Origin: Streptomyces sp. H27-H5 | GTDB lineage: Bacteria > Actinomycetota > Actinomycetes > Streptomycetales > Streptomycetaceae | Length of the DNA: 64,000 bases | Direction: 5' to 3' | Assembly (NCBI RefSeq): GCF_026627505.1 | Contig: NZ_JAPNLK010000021.1 | Span: 1-64,000 of the forward strand | Shown here: positions 25,835 to 34,108 of the stretch, piece after piece | Position numbering within the stretch: position 1 is the first letter of the stretch | How the letters are laid out: each line of letters starts with the position of its first letter | Position numbers and translations under genes: made by a program | Notes under the pieces: generated by a model | Told to the model about the DNA's origin: nothing | The model's input: the letters and a program-made list of their open reading frames with translations, nothing else | Database searches by the model: none

Positions 25835-27124
25835 ATGAGCACGGCACCGTCCGCGCCGCCGCGGCCGGGGCGGCTGACCGCGGCGCTCGGCCTGCCCCGG
25901 CTCGACGGTCAGCGGCGCCTGCTCGCGGCCGTGGTCATCGACAGCACGGGCAGCGGCCTCGCCCTGCCCTTCCTGCTGCTCTACCTGACGTGGCAGGACC
26001 GGATGACGGCGGCCACCGCCGGAACCCTCCTGACCGTGGCCGGGGCCGCCGCCCTGGTCGCGGGGCCGCTGTCCGGGCCGCTGATCGACCGGTGGGGCCC
26101 GGTACCCCTCGTCCAAGCGGCCCACGTGCTGCGCGCGACGGCCTTCCTCGTCTATGCGGCGACCGGCTCCGCGCCCACGCTGCTCGTCGCGGCCACGCTC
26201 GCGGCGCTCGGGGACAACCTGTTCTGGCCCGCCAACCGGGCGTTCCTCGCCCGGCGCTGCCACCCCGGCGAGCTGATCCGCTGGTACGGCCTCGAACGGA
26301 CCCTGCGCAACGTCGGGATGACGGTCGGCGGGCTCACGGCGGGCGTCCTGGCCGGGCACGGCGTGAACGGCCTGCGACTGGTCCTGGCGGCGAACGCGGC
26401 CAGCTACGTCCTCGCCGCCGTCCTGATCGCCTTGCTGCCGGCCACCGAGCGGCGTCCGTCCGCCGGTCACGTGCCGACGGTGCCCGGGAGCCGTGCGCCC
26501 CGGCCCCATGCGACCCGGCCCCGGCCCGACCGCGCGTACGTGACCATGGTGGCGGCCAACACGGTGCTCGTGGTCGTCTGCACGGCGCTCCCGGTGCTCG
26601 TGCCCCTCTACGTCGTCCAGCGGCTCCACCAGCCCACCTGGGTCGTCGGCGCGGTGTTCGCACTGAACACCGCGATGGTGACGGCGGGTCAGTCCCTGGT
26701 GGTGCGGTACCTGGAACGGCGCGAGCACCTGCGCACCCTTCAGCGGGCGGCGCTGGTCTGGGCCGCGGCGGCCGTGCTCTTCGGCGCGGCGAGCGGCCTG
26801 TCGCGGTCGGCGGCGCTGTTCCTGCTCACGCTCGCCGTGCTGGTGTTCACCGCGGCGGAACTGATGCACGCCCCCACCAGCGACGTCGTGGCCGTCCGCA
26901 TGGCCCCGGAGGGAACGCCCGGACGCCACCTCGGCCTGCACCAACTGTCCTGGGGGGTCGGCTCCGCGATCGCCCCGCTGGCCCTGACCGCGGCACTCGC
27001 GCTGGGCCCCCGGTGGCCGTGGGCCCTGTTGGCCACCGGTGCGGCGGCCGCCGCCGTCGCCCTGTCCGCCGTACGCCGCACCGTCGGCCCGGTCCTCCCG
27101 GGCGGAGACGGCCCCGGGGCCTGA
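25835..27124 (+). CDS. MFS transporter, probable exporter
   Basis: 429 aa from ATG 25835, with a GGGAGG site; it lies 82 bases after the radical SAM gene in the same direction. About twelve membrane segments are visible. The first-half loop GPLIDRWGPVPLVQAAH matches the MFS Asp-Arg motif. A long basic/Pro linker (ATERRPSAGHVPTVPGSR) separates the two six-helix halves. Cluster context suggests export of the locus product, giving self-protection. Transcription ends at the large palindrome immediately downstream. Confidence 0.85.
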   Translation: MSTAPSAPPRPGRLTAALGLPRLDGQRRLLAAVVIDSTGSGLALPFLLLYLTWQDRMTAATAGTLLTVAGAAALVAGPLSGPLIDRWGPVPLVQAAHVLRATAFLVYAATGSAPTLLVAATLAALGDNLFWPANRAFLARRCHPGELIRWYGLERTLRNVGMTVGGLTAGVLAGHGVNGLRLVLAANAASYVLAAVLIALLPATERRPSAGHVPTVPGSRAPRPHATRPRPDRAYVTMVAANTVLVVVCTALPVLVPLYVVQRLHQPTWVVGAVFALNTAMVTAGQSLVVRYLERREHLRTLQRAALVWAAAAVLFGAASGLSRSAALFLLTLAVLVFTAAELMHAPTSDVVAVRMAPEGTPGRHLGLHQLSWGVGSAIAPLALTAALALGPRWPWALLATGAAAAAVALSAVRRTVGPVLPGGDGPGA

Positions 27125-27141
27125 GAGCGGCCGAAGAACAC

Positions 27142-27195
27142 GGCGCGGGTCGGTCACCGCCGCGCACCGGTGCGCGGCGGTGACCGACCCGCGCC
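27142..27195. terminator. 54-bp perfect palindrome after the MFS gene
   Basis: The sequence is a perfect palindrome of two 27-base arms centred between 27168 and 27169 (CACC|GGTG). It starts 18 bases after the MFS stop and ends 32 bases before the next start codon. It would fold into an exceptionally stable hairpin and most simply acts as a terminator. Its closeness to the following RBS makes an additional regulatory role possible. Confidence 0.75.
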
Positions 27196-27227
27196 CGAAC
27201 GAGATCGTCAGCAGGAAGAGAAGAGAG

Positions 27228-28520
27228 ATGGCCGAAGAGATTACGTTCTGGGACTACTCGAGGTCGCAGGCGCTCAGCCGCTACAACGGTTCGAAGATCG
27301 ACGCGAGAGAGATCGCGGACCTGTGCGGCATCCGCAAGGACGCCGAGTCGATCGACACCGCGTTTCCCTCCCCGGACGCGATCGCGGAGATCCATCCGCT
27401 GGCCCTCAAGCGGCCGAGCCGGTGGGAAGCCGCGATCGCCGCCGCGATCTACGCCTACAGCGGTCAGATCGCCGCCCGACAAGAGGTCATCAAGGCGCGC
27501 GAACTCCTGGACCGGCTCCCGCGGGCCGATCGCAGTGCCCTCACCGTCTCGCGCATGCTGGCGCTGGTCCCCACCATGATCGCCGGATTCCGCTTCAGCC
27601 GGCAGGGGGACACCTTCAACCCGGAGGCGAACCGCTACCTGGAAGGCGCGCGTTTCCTCTCGGCGCTGCTGGAGGACAGGCCGGCCCTCGATGTGGAGAT
27701 CGGACTGTGCGCGCACCGAGCCGGTGTGGGGGATCCGGCGCTGCCCGCACACGTCGACGCGTCGGGTTCGAGCCGCATGGTGGCCTTCGTCGGTTCGCTG
27801 CTCGACAACTCGCTCGCGAAGCAGCGAACGGTCAACGTGTCCCAGCAGACGGCCACCGACCGGGCCGCGGGCACCGTGCACTCCCTCGTCTTCACGCGGT
27901 ACGCGCTCGACGGCAGGATGGAGCACCTCCTGCGCACGCTCGATCAGCACGCGGACGACATACGGGCACTCCTGACGCGGCACAACGCCGTCTCGGACAC
28001 CGAGTTCCGCTTCACGCCGCTCGACCCCTTCAGCGAGCTGGTCGAGCGCGACATGGAGGAGGCGTTCGGCCCGGACTGGTCCGGTGCGCCCGCCGACCCG
28101 CGGTGGAAGAGCGGCGAAACACTGGACGCGGCCGTCGAGGCGGCGAAGGGCACGATGCTGCGCTTCACCCGGAACGAGCCGCACGCCCTCGACCACCTGC
28201 TCGCGATCCACGCGAACTCCGAGCACCCGAGCGAGCGCGGCACGTCGGCGCTCCACTGGTTCGACCGGCACCATCGGCAACCACTGGAGGTCCGCGCCCG
28301 GTACGACGTCGCCTTCCACCATCGCCTGGCCCTGACCACGCTGAGCAGGGACAGCGTGGGAATCGGCATGGAGCGGGGATGGGACGCCTACCAGTGGCTC
28401 GCGTGGAACGCCGCGTACGGATCGGCCCGGACGGCGATGCCGTTGCTCTACGCCAGGAGTTCGACCGAACCGGCGAGCCACGTCTCCCTGCGGAGCTTCA
28501 ACCTCCGCCAGTTCTGGTGA
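27228..28520 (+). CDS. unrecognised 430-aa protein in the biosynthetic locus
   Basis: 430 aa from ATG 27228 (MAEEITFWDYSRSQALSRYN), with a purine-rich GGAAGAGAAGAGAG ribosome site. Soluble and mostly helical, with no signal peptide or membrane segment. No family was recognised. Notable stretches are SRWEAAIAAAIYAYSGQIAA, SALTVSRMLALVPTMIAGFR and a C-terminal His-rich part (HWFDRHHRQPLEV, DVAFHHRLAL). The clustered His, Asp and Glu residues could bind metal, but that is speculative. It follows the MFS gene after the palindrome and may be transcribed with the locus by read-through or from its own promoter. Confidence 0.8.
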   Translation: MAEEITFWDYSRSQALSRYNGSKIDAREIADLCGIRKDAESIDTAFPSPDAIAEIHPLALKRPSRWEAAIAAAIYAYSGQIAARQEVIKARELLDRLPRADRSALTVSRMLALVPTMIAGFRFSRQGDTFNPEANRYLEGARFLSALLEDRPALDVEIGLCAHRAGVGDPALPAHVDASGSSRMVAFVGSLLDNSLAKQRTVNVSQQTATDRAAGTVHSLVFTRYALDGRMEHLLRTLDQHADDIRALLTRHNAVSDTEFRFTPLDPFSELVERDMEEAFGPDWSGAPADPRWKSGETLDAAVEAAKGTMLRFTRNEPHALDHLLAIHANSEHPSERGTSALHWFDRHHRQPLEVRARYDVAFHHRLALTTLSRDSVGIGMERGWDAYQWLAWNAAYGSARTAMPLLYARSSTEPASHVSLRSFNLRQFW

Positions 28521-28633
28521 GACCCCGGGGGCATCCCCGCCCCCTTTAAGCCGTGACTTAAGAGGTGGGCCACGGATGGTCGACCCGGCCAGGATGTGAA
28601 GCCGCAACCGGCCCTTCCCATCCTGGAGATCGT

Positions 28634-29065
28634 ATGAAGCCGCATCTCGCCGCCGCCCTCGGTTCCCTCGTGCTGACCGCGGGCACCCTGCTGGTGGCTC
28701 CCGCCGCCGGCGCGCAGACCGCCGCCTACCCCACCACCGATTTCGACGTCACGTTCGGGAACACGTGGACGAAGGGCAAGATCACCTGGCAGAACCGGTC
28801 GGTCGTGGTGACGGGGACCCACAAGTCGGTGAGTTCGGCCGGTCCGGCGTACTGCCGGCGCACCTGGGCGTACACCTACAACGCCGCCGACACCGTGAAG
28901 TTGGGCTCGGCCGGCTCCGATTCCTCCGACACGGCGTGCGGTACGTCCAGGAACTTCACCTTCACCGTTCCGGCAGACGTCCCCGGCGGAGCCGGACTCG
29001 TACGCGTCTGCCTCGACGACGGCAACCTCAAGGACCTGCTCTGCCACCCCTACCGGCGGCCCTGA
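28634..29065 (+). CDS. small secreted protein, function unknown
   Basis: 143 aa from ATG 28634, with a TGGAG site. Residues 1-30 are a signal peptide (LAAALGSLVLTAGTLLVAPAAGA). The mature ~113 aa are beta-rich and contain four cysteines (AYCRRTW, DTACGTS, RVCLDDG, LLCHPY), probably two disulfides. DFDVTFGNTWTKGKITWQNR and FTFTVPADVPGG suggest an immunoglobulin-like sandwich. The longer in-frame start at 28565 would bury the signal sequence. It is monocistronic. Confidence 0.8.
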   Translation: MKPHLAAALGSLVLTAGTLLVAPAAGAQTAAYPTTDFDVTFGNTWTKGKITWQNRSVVVTGTHKSVSSAGPAYCRRTWAYTYNAADTVKLGSAGSDSSDTACGTSRNFTFTVPADVPGGAGLVRVCLDDGNLKDLLCHPYRRP

Positions 29066-29202
29066 CCCACCCGGCCCATCGGAAGGCGTTCCAGGCGCGT
29101 GGCCTCGGCGGGGTCGAGGCCTGCGCCCTGTCCGCGGTACGACACGCCGCCTCCCCGTCGATCGCATCACCGGCAGGAGCGCCGGAGCCGCGCTCCCTGT
29201 CA

Positions 29203-29631
29203 TCAACCGACCGGCGCGCCGAGTACGCGCGGGCGGAATCGGACGATGGCCTCGGCGACGGCGTCGAGGTGGCTCTCCAACAGGAAGTGGCCTCCGTCGA
29301 GCAGGACGATCTCCGCGTCCGGGGCGTCGCGCCGGAATGCGGTCGCGCCGGCCGACGCGAAGATCTCGTCGTTGCGGCCCCAGATCGCGAGGACGTAGAC
29401 ACGGCTCGACCGCAGCCAGTCGTGCACCGCCGGGTAGAGGGCGCGGTTGCCGGCGTAGTCGCCGAACAGGGCGAGTTGGGCGCGGTCGACGCCCGGGCGG
29501 GCAAGAAGGGCCAGGCCGTGCTCCCAGGCGTCGGGATCGATCAGGCTGGGGTCGGGGACGCCGTGAGACCCGGGACCGCCCGATGGTGTTCCATGGCAGC
29601 CTGCGGCAACCGAATGAAGGCGCGAACCCAC
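29203..29631 (-). pseudogene. 5'-truncated alpha/beta hydrolase remnant
   Basis: The last ~110 residues match the C-terminus of epoxide-hydrolase-like alpha/beta hydrolases: VYVLAIWGRNDEIFASAGAT, then DAEIVLLDGGHFLLESHLD, which holds the final catalytic His. The nucleophile elbow and the first two-thirds of the domain are missing. The first ~15 residues do not look native. It is therefore most likely a decayed fragment rather than a working gene. Confidence 0.65.
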
Positions 29632-29799
29632 GCGCGCAAACGGCGCTTCGAGGAGTGACCGCCCGGCCGGCGAACCCGGCCGTTCCGGAGCCCGACGCTG
29701 TCGGCGTACATCCGCGTACCCGGGTTGGGTACGGCGGCCGCGTCACTGCGAGCGGTATCTGACCGTACGCCCTGAGGCGCGCGGGCGACCGGACGACGG

Positions 29800-30705
29800 C
29801 TACGACGGTTCGCTGACGGCCAGCGCGGTTCGCGCCAGCCCGCGCAGCCAGGCGTGGGCGTGGTCGGTGTCGTAGCGCTGATGCCATGACAGGTATATCG
29901 ATGCCGAGGGGAGTTCGAGGGGGAGGGGGAGCACGGTCAGGCCGAGGTCGGCGACGGCGGTCCGCGTGGTGGCTTCGGGGACGCTGATCAGGAGATCGGA
30001 GTCGCGCGCGAACTCCAACGCGGCCGCTTCCGTGGGCGCGGTCGCCACCACTCGGCGGGTGAGGTCGAGTCGCGCCAGGGCGTCGTCGAGGGCATTGCCG
30101 AGGTTTCCGCGCCGCGAGACGGTGACGTGATCGGCGGCGGCGTACTGCTTCGCGGTGATGGCCTTGACGCGGGTCAGGGGGTGCCCCTGCCTCACGACGA
30201 TGACGAGGCGGGTTTCGCCCACCTTCTCGGCACGGATGTCCGGTGCGCTCGGGAGGTTGGCGTTCGCCTCCAGGTCGACCTCCCCGCGCCGCAACTCGGG
30301 GGTGTCGATGCTCGACTCCGCGACGAAGCGCAACCGCACGCCCGACGCCTGTGCGCGTACGCCCGCGAGCAGTGCGGGGCCGCTCAAGGCGACCAGGGAA
30401 TCGTGCCAGCGGAGTGTGAAGGTGCGCTCCAACGTCGCCAGATCGAGTTCACGGCTCGGTGCGAGCACACCCTCGACCTGCTGCAACAACTCGTGCACCT
30501 GTTCCCGGACGGCGATCGCATACGGCGTCGGGGTCATCGTGCGGCCGGTGCGCACCAGGATCTGATCCCCGGTCGTGCGCCGGATTCGGCCCAGACTGCG
30601 GCTCATCGCAGGTGCGGTGACATGCAGGCGTGCGGCCGCCCCGGCCACACTGCCCTCTTCCAGCAGCGCGTCGAGCGCCGTGAGCAGATTCAAATCCAAT
30701 TGCAT
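29800..30705 (-). CDS. LysR family transcriptional regulator
   Basis: 301 aa from ATG 30705 (MQLDLNLLTALDALLEEGSV). The N-terminal winged helix-turn-helix is canonical: AGAAARLHVTAPAMSRSLGR, then IRRTTGDQILVRTGRTMTPTPYA. The C-terminal periplasmic-binding-like effector domain spans ~90-300. It is divergent from the 30834 gene remnant, and a dyad overlaps its start. The target gene appears to have been lost by deletion, so its remaining regulon is unclear. Confidence 0.9.
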   Translation of the reverse strand: MQLDLNLLTALDALLEEGSVAGAAARLHVTAPAMSRSLGRIRRTTGDQILVRTGRTMTPTPYAIAVREQVHELLQQVEGVLAPSRELDLATLERTFTLRWHDSLVALSGPALLAGVRAQASGVRLRFVAESSIDTPELRRGEVDLEANANLPSAPDIRAEKVGETRLVIVVRQGHPLTRVKAITAKQYAAADHVTVSRRGNLGNALDDALARLDLTRRVVATAPTEAAALEFARDSDLLISVPEATTRTAVADLGLTVLPLPLELPSASIYLSWHQRYDTDHAHAWLRGLARTALAVSEPS

Positions 30706-30735
30706 GTGAGTAATCCTAGCCGTGCTTGACATGCA
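30701..30735. promoter_or_regulatory. dyad TGCATGT-N21-ACATGCA at the LysR start
   Basis: Two 7-bp inverted half-sites (30701-30707 and 30729-30735) flank the LysR start codon. A TTGACA (30726-30731) faces the divergent gene. Position and spacing fit LysR self-binding and control of the divergent promoter. Confidence 0.45.
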
Positions 30736-30833
30736 TTTGAAGTTAACCAATGGGCTCTATACCTTCGAGACGGAGCGCAGGACACCACATCTGACTCAGC
30801 CTCATCAACCCTCCCGACCACGGGAGTACCGCC

Positions 30834-31167
30834 ATGTCCGAAACCCTCCAGGCCACCGATGTCGCCTCCTCCGACGCCGACCTGCTCGATCGGCTCCTCG
30901 ATCACCGCGATGCTCTTCGACGCGCTCGTCGTTCGCACCTCCGTGCCCGCGACCCTGCACCTGGTGAACGTGGCCGCCGGCCGGATCGACGCCTTCTGGC
31001 AGTTCGCCGGCGCCCGCGCGGACCTGCTCCCCGGCGCCCTGCTCGTCACCGAGGCCGGCGGAAAGATCTCCGACGCCGAGGGCCGCCCCTGGACCCCGCA
31101 CAGCGAGACCTTCCTGGCCGCCGCCCCCGGCATCCACACCGAAGCCGTCACCACACTCTCACGCTGA
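30834..31167 (+). pseudogene. chimeric remnant: unknown 5' end joined to inositol monophosphatase 3' end
   Basis: The ATG at 30834 opens ~24 codons (MSETLQATDVASSDADLLDR) that look like a genuine gene start divergent from LysR. From ~30903 the sensible frame shifts. It then reads ATLHLVNVAAGRIDAFWQFA, RADLLPGALLVTEAGGKISD and FLAAAPGIHTEAV, the C-terminal third of an inositol monophosphatase-family protein. The catalytic metal motifs (DPIDGT) are absent. It is a deletion junction of two genes and is not functional as a phosphatase. Confidence 0.65.
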
Positions 31168-31423
31168 CCGCACCCCGCACCCGCACCCACACCACGCAAG
31201 GAACCCGCGCCACCGAAGCCGCCATACTCTTCGTCCCGCACATCATCCGGGCCAACGGATTCACCCCCTTCGCCATCTCGATCGCCCGTTGATCCGCGGC
31301 AGGCTCCGCACACGACAGCGCGATCAGGGCTGCCGCCAACGCCTCCTGTGGTTCACGGCACCGCTCGACATCGAAGGCGCCGCCCAGCTGGAGCTGCTCG
31401 GTGTTGTCACCGGCCGCCGGCAG

Positions 31424-32452
31424 TCACGTCGCGTCAATGCCTTGGGGGAGATCGCGCGTCCTCAGCCAGTAGGAGCGGGCCGCCACCAGCAAGGCACATC
31501 CGTACACGGCGAATGCCGCCATTCCGATCCAGCCGACCAGGAGCATGTCTTGAGGGGAGTGGAGGTCGCCTCTCCGGATCGTCACCACGTCCATCGTGGC
31601 CAGAGCCATGTAGCCGAGGCCGAGCACACCGTACGGGGCGAGGGTGGCGACACCGATCAGGGCCGGAGTCAGAGGGAGCCCGCGCGGGACGCGGCAACCT
31701 CGCAGGAACGGCATCCAGCGTGGGAAGACCTGGCCCCAGGGTCGGACGAGCCCCCACAGCAGGAAGATGCCGAGCACGGCCAGCAGCATGGTGGCATCCA
31801 GGCCCCAGGACTCGAAGGCGAGCCAGATTCCCGAGGCGCCGTTGCGCTCGGAGATCGCGCGCATCTCCGCACCGGATGTGCCGGCGAAGGTGCCGCCGAA
31901 GGCCCAGATCTGTTTCATCGCCGCATACGGGAGAAAGGCCACCGTGCCTGCCCAGGCGACGAGTTGAACAGGCCGGGGTGCGGCGGTGGGCACTGAGGCG
32001 GCACCAGCGACAGGAAGGAGCCGATCAGATCGGGCGGTGGCCGCGAGGAGGAACGTCCCGCCCGCCGCCAGCACGTGGTTCACAGCGGAGGCCCAACTGT
32101 CGACGCCTTGGCCGAACATCAGCGTGATGACATCCATGAGCAGGCTGAACGCGGCGAGACCGGCCAGGCCGCACACCGTCCACAGCAGCGCACGCAGTGC
32201 GGGCCGCAACCCCTGGCGCGACACCGCTGCACAGGTCAGTGCCGCCAGGGCTCCCACTCCCGTGACGGCCCAACCCGACGCGGCCACCGGGATGCCGCCG
32301 TGGTGGAACAGGCGAGTTCCCTTCAATGCGCAGGCCAGACCGAATCCGGCGTACGCCACCCCCCAGAACAGCGCCGCCCACTGCACCCTGCGCAGCCCCT
32401 GCTGCCTCCGAGTGCGCCAGAACGCCTTCATCATCCGTGGATCAATGGTCAT
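31424..32452 (-). CDS. polytopic membrane protein, function unknown
   Basis: 342 aa from ATG 32452 (MTIDPRMMKAFWRTRRQQG); the pair of Met codons at residues 7-8 gives a possible later start. About nine hydrophobic segments, including WAALFWGVAYAGFGLACAL, FSLLMDVITLMFGQ, MLLAVLGIFLLWGLV, YGVLGLGYMALATM and MLLVGWIGMAAFAVYGCALL. Short charged loops follow the positive-inside rule, with a basic N-terminus. No family motif was found. Streptomyces genomes carry many such unannotated membrane proteins. The neighbours are unrelated. Confidence 0.75.
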   Translation of the reverse strand: MTIDPRMMKAFWRTRRQQGLRRVQWAALFWGVAYAGFGLACALKGTRLFHHGGIPVAASGWAVTGVGALAALTCAAVSRQGLRPALRALLWTVCGLAGLAAFSLLMDVITLMFGQGVDSWASAVNHVLAAGGTFLLAATARSDRLLPVAGAASVPTAAPRPVQLVAWAGTVAFLPYAAMKQIWAFGGTFAGTSGAEMRAISERNGASGIWLAFESWGLDATMLLAVLGIFLLWGLVRPWGQVFPRWMPFLRGCRVPRGLPLTPALIGVATLAPYGVLGLGYMALATMDVVTIRRGDLHSPQDMLLVGWIGMAAFAVYGCALLVAARSYWLRTRDLPQGIDAT

Positions 32453-32679
32453 GTTCTGAACGTCGCATCGACGAGCTCCACCCGGATCGGCCGCTTGAAC
32501 GACCTGCCTCCCCCGCCCGGGGGAGCACCGTGGAGACCCGGGCATGCCTCACAGTCCGGTTCGACGACGACGCCCGGCTGCACCAGGCAGCGCGGCGCCG
32601 GGCATGGGCGGAGTTCACCCACGCCGGGCAGACCCGGGCGCGGTCCGTGAGGTACCCGGCGCCGAGCGGTCCCCGTCCG

Positions 32680-33876
32680 TCACCCGTTCCGCGGGGCGCC
32701 GGACAGGGCGCTCGTGGCCTTCCACTCATCCCACGACAGGTTCCACTCGCCGTAGCCGTTGCCGATGTCCGCGTTGCCCTTCGAGCCGTCGCCGACCACC
32801 TCGAAAGCGTCGCCGATCTGGGACTGCCCGAAGAACTCCTCGGCGTCGGCGCGGCTCATGCCCACGCAGCCGGAGCTGCTGTTGACGCGGCCGAAGGCGC
32901 CCTCGTTCCAGGGGGCGGCGTGCGCGTACATACCGGACCAGGTGAGCCGCATCGAGTAGTCGACCATCTTGTTGTACGCGTTCTCCAGGCCCACCGTCCG
33001 GGAGTCCATCCGGATGGTGCCCTCCTTCGACATGATCACCATCTTTCCCGACCAGGAGGCCTTCTGACCGCCGGGAGTGCCCGCCGAGATCGGGACCGTC
33101 CTGAGCTCTTGGCCGTCCTGGGTCACCGACATCCTCTTGGTGTCGAGGCTGACCTGGATCCGACGGTCCTTGCCGATCCTGAAAGCGGTGTCGTAGTCCC
33201 GGGTGAACATGCCGGCGCCCTTGCCGGAGTCCACGCCGTTCAGGTGCATCTCGACCTTCACGTCCGTGCCGGACTTCCAGTACTCCTTGGGCCGCCAGTC
33301 GACGCGGTCGTTGCCGGAGTAGTCCTTGAGCCAGCCCCAGGAGCCTTCGGTGTTGTTCGAGGTGGTGACCTTGAGTTGCTTCTCGACCTCCGCCTTGTTC
33401 GTCACCGGGTTGTCGAAGACGAGGGACACGGGCATCGCCACGCCCACCGAGCTGCCCTTGGGGATGTTGATCGAGACCTTGTTCACCTGGTCGGCGGCGC
33501 TGGTCCTGAATCGGGTGCCGGCGCTCTGACTTTCGGAGTTCTGCGCCTCGACCTTGTACTCCGCGCCGGGTGGGGCGTTGCGCTCCGAGGTCCAGGTCTT
33601 GCCGTCATCGGATATCTTCCCCGGCAGTTCCGCGCCCTTCGCGTCGGTCACCTTCACCTGGGCCAGCCTTCCGTCGGCCACCGTCACGGTCACCGGCCGG
33701 CCCGCCGTGACCTGGTCGCCGGTGAGGTTGACCGATACCGCCATGGGCGCCTTCGGCTTCAGCGCGGTCTTGCCCTTGTCGTCACCGCCACCGTCACTTC
33801 TGCCCGAACAGGCGGTCAGCGAGGCAGCGGCCAGGAGTGCGGTGCCCGCCATGGCGGTGCGACGTATACGGCTCAA
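32680..33876 (-). CDS. L,D-transpeptidase lipoprotein (YkuD domain)
   Basis: 398 aa from TTG 33876, preceded by a strong GGAAGGGGG site; no in-frame ATG gives a better start. Residues 1-23 are a lipoprotein signal ending in the lipobox LTAC (Cys23). Two Ig-like domains follow (residues ~60-250: VNLTGDQVTAGRPVTVTVAD, FDNPVTNKAEVEKQLKV). The YkuD catalytic domain ends with HAAPW (His ~316) and SSSGCVGMSRADAEEF (nucleophile Cys ~335). It forms 3-3 crosslinks between meso/LL-diaminopimelate residues in peptidoglycan. It is divergent from the femX-murJ operon, making an envelope gene group. Confidence 0.92.
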   Translation of the reverse strand: MSRIRRTAMAGTALLAAASLTACSGRSDGGGDDKGKTALKPKAPMAVSVNLTGDQVTAGRPVTVTVADGRLAQVKVTDAKGAELPGKISDDGKTWTSERNAPPGAEYKVEAQNSESQSAGTRFRTSAADQVNKVSINIPKGSSVGVAMPVSLVFDNPVTNKAEVEKQLKVTTSNNTEGSWGWLKDYSGNDRVDWRPKEYWKSGTDVKVEMHLNGVDSGKGAGMFTRDYDTAFRIGKDRRIQVSLDTKRMSVTQDGQELRTVPISAGTPGGQKASWSGKMVIMSKEGTIRMDSRTVGLENAYNKMVDYSMRLTWSGMYAHAAPWNEGAFGRVNSSSGCVGMSRADAEEFFGQSQIGDAFEVVGDGSKGNADIGNGYGEWNLSWDEWKATSALSGAPRNG

Positions 33877-34108
33877 CGAAGGCCCCCTTCCGGGGATGTT
33901 GATGGTGGAGGTTCGCAGAAGAGGACGCGAACGGCTCGACTCTAGGCTCCGCAATCGGGGGAAGGGGTTGCCCTTTTCCCCGTGACGTCGACCGCAGCGA
34001 AACGGTCATCATCCGGTCACAAACGTTGCGCGCTTCGGTCACGGTCGGCTGTGAAAGTCCTGTGAGTGCCCGTCAGGGAGACCAGGAAGAACAGGGAGGC
34101 CGACAGCC

